In this document: one piece after another, positions 6,172-6,277 of the stretch | How the letters are laid out: the number at the start of each line of letters is the position of its first letter | Position numbering within the stretch: the stretch's first letter is position 1 | NCBI GenBank assembly: GCA_947476515.1 | Contig: CANJQZ010000119.1 | Span: 1 to 6,277 of the forward strand | Length of the DNA stretch: 6,277 bases | Origin: Flavobacteriales bacterium | GTDB lineage: Bacteria > Bacteroidota > Bacteroidia > Flavobacteriales_D > Crocinitomicaceae | Direction: 5' to 3' | Notes under the pieces: generated by a model | Told to the model about the DNA's origin: nothing | Database searches by the model: none | Seen by the model: the letters and a program-made list of their open reading frames with translations, nothing else | Translations under genes and position numbers: made by a program

Positions 6172-6277
6172 TTCTCTCTATTCATTGTATAATGTACTAA
6201 ACCAATCAAAGAATCCTTCGCTTCAGATTCAGGGATATCTTTTAACAGTCCAATAGCATATGCGCCATAAGCCTGCA
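6168..6277 (-). CDS. Polyprenyl synthetase, C-terminal end (cut by right edge)
   Basis: An open frame enters from the right edge and ends at a TGA at 6168-6170, leaving 35 visible residues ending in HYTMNREK. The segment YAIGLLKDIPESEAKDSLIG followed by LVHYTMNREK fits the last helices of trans-isoprenyl diphosphate synthases, where a pattern like AL..FPESEAKQSL..L..YVV.R.K is common. These enzymes chain isopentenyl diphosphate onto allylic primers to make quinone side chains. The catalytic DDxxD motifs lie outside the window, so chain length cannot be judged and the call rests on the tail only. The stop overlaps the lipoprotein start (ATGA, or TGATG for the second ATG), which supports a shared transcript. 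Confidence 0.7.
   Translation of the reverse strand, partial: QAYGAYAIGLLKDIPESEAKDSLIGLVHYTMNREK

Overview
The window looks like chromosomal core sequence from an AT-rich member of the Bacteroidota, most likely Flavobacteriales (possibly near the Crocinitomicaceae; the family is a guess). The supporting signs are the low GC content, start codons without Shine-Dalgarno sequences, the PdxJ variant with VNINKVATIRNARGG and LVPDPPG, a DnaG with a ligand-poor zinc ribbon (CFSTGKGG), and a pdxJ / CBS-domain gene / nadK arrangement that I recall from this phylum. I see no mobile elements, phage genes, CRISPR arrays, or tRNA or rRNA genes.

Layout: all genes lie on the minus strand except pdxJ. Reading minus-strand transcription from the right edge leftward, the first cluster is the 3' end of a polyprenyl synthetase gene (cut by the right edge), a small MORN-type lipoprotein gene, dnaG (primase) and an MscS-family channel gene. 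Their junctions are a 3-4 nt stop/start overlap, a 4 nt ATGA overlap and a 3 nt gap, so they look like one translationally coupled operon. This cluster runs tail-to-tail into pdxJ (plus strand), and the two coding ends overlap by 12 bp with no terminator visible between them.

To the left of pdxJ, across a divergent intergenic region of about 60 bp, a second minus-strand cluster starts: a CBS-pair plus ACT-like protein, NAD kinase 2 bp behind it, and 11 bp further a secreted protein with an FKBP-type prolyl isomerase N-terminal domain, cut by the left edge. The divergent region must hold the start signals for pdxJ and for the CBS/nadK cluster, and it carries an imperfect-centre inverted repeat.

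Functionally the window mixes cofactor metabolism (PLP synthesis by PdxJ, NADP synthesis by NadK with a possible nucleotide-sensing partner), replication priming (DnaG), isoprenoid synthesis, osmotic protection and envelope protein folding. I do not find evidence for an undescribed defence or mobile system. The points most worth a second look are the DnaG zinc ribbon with only one of four usual ligands, the coupled CBS-ACT/NadK pair, and the tightly overlapped operon that places dnaG behind an isoprenoid gene and a lipoprotein gene.
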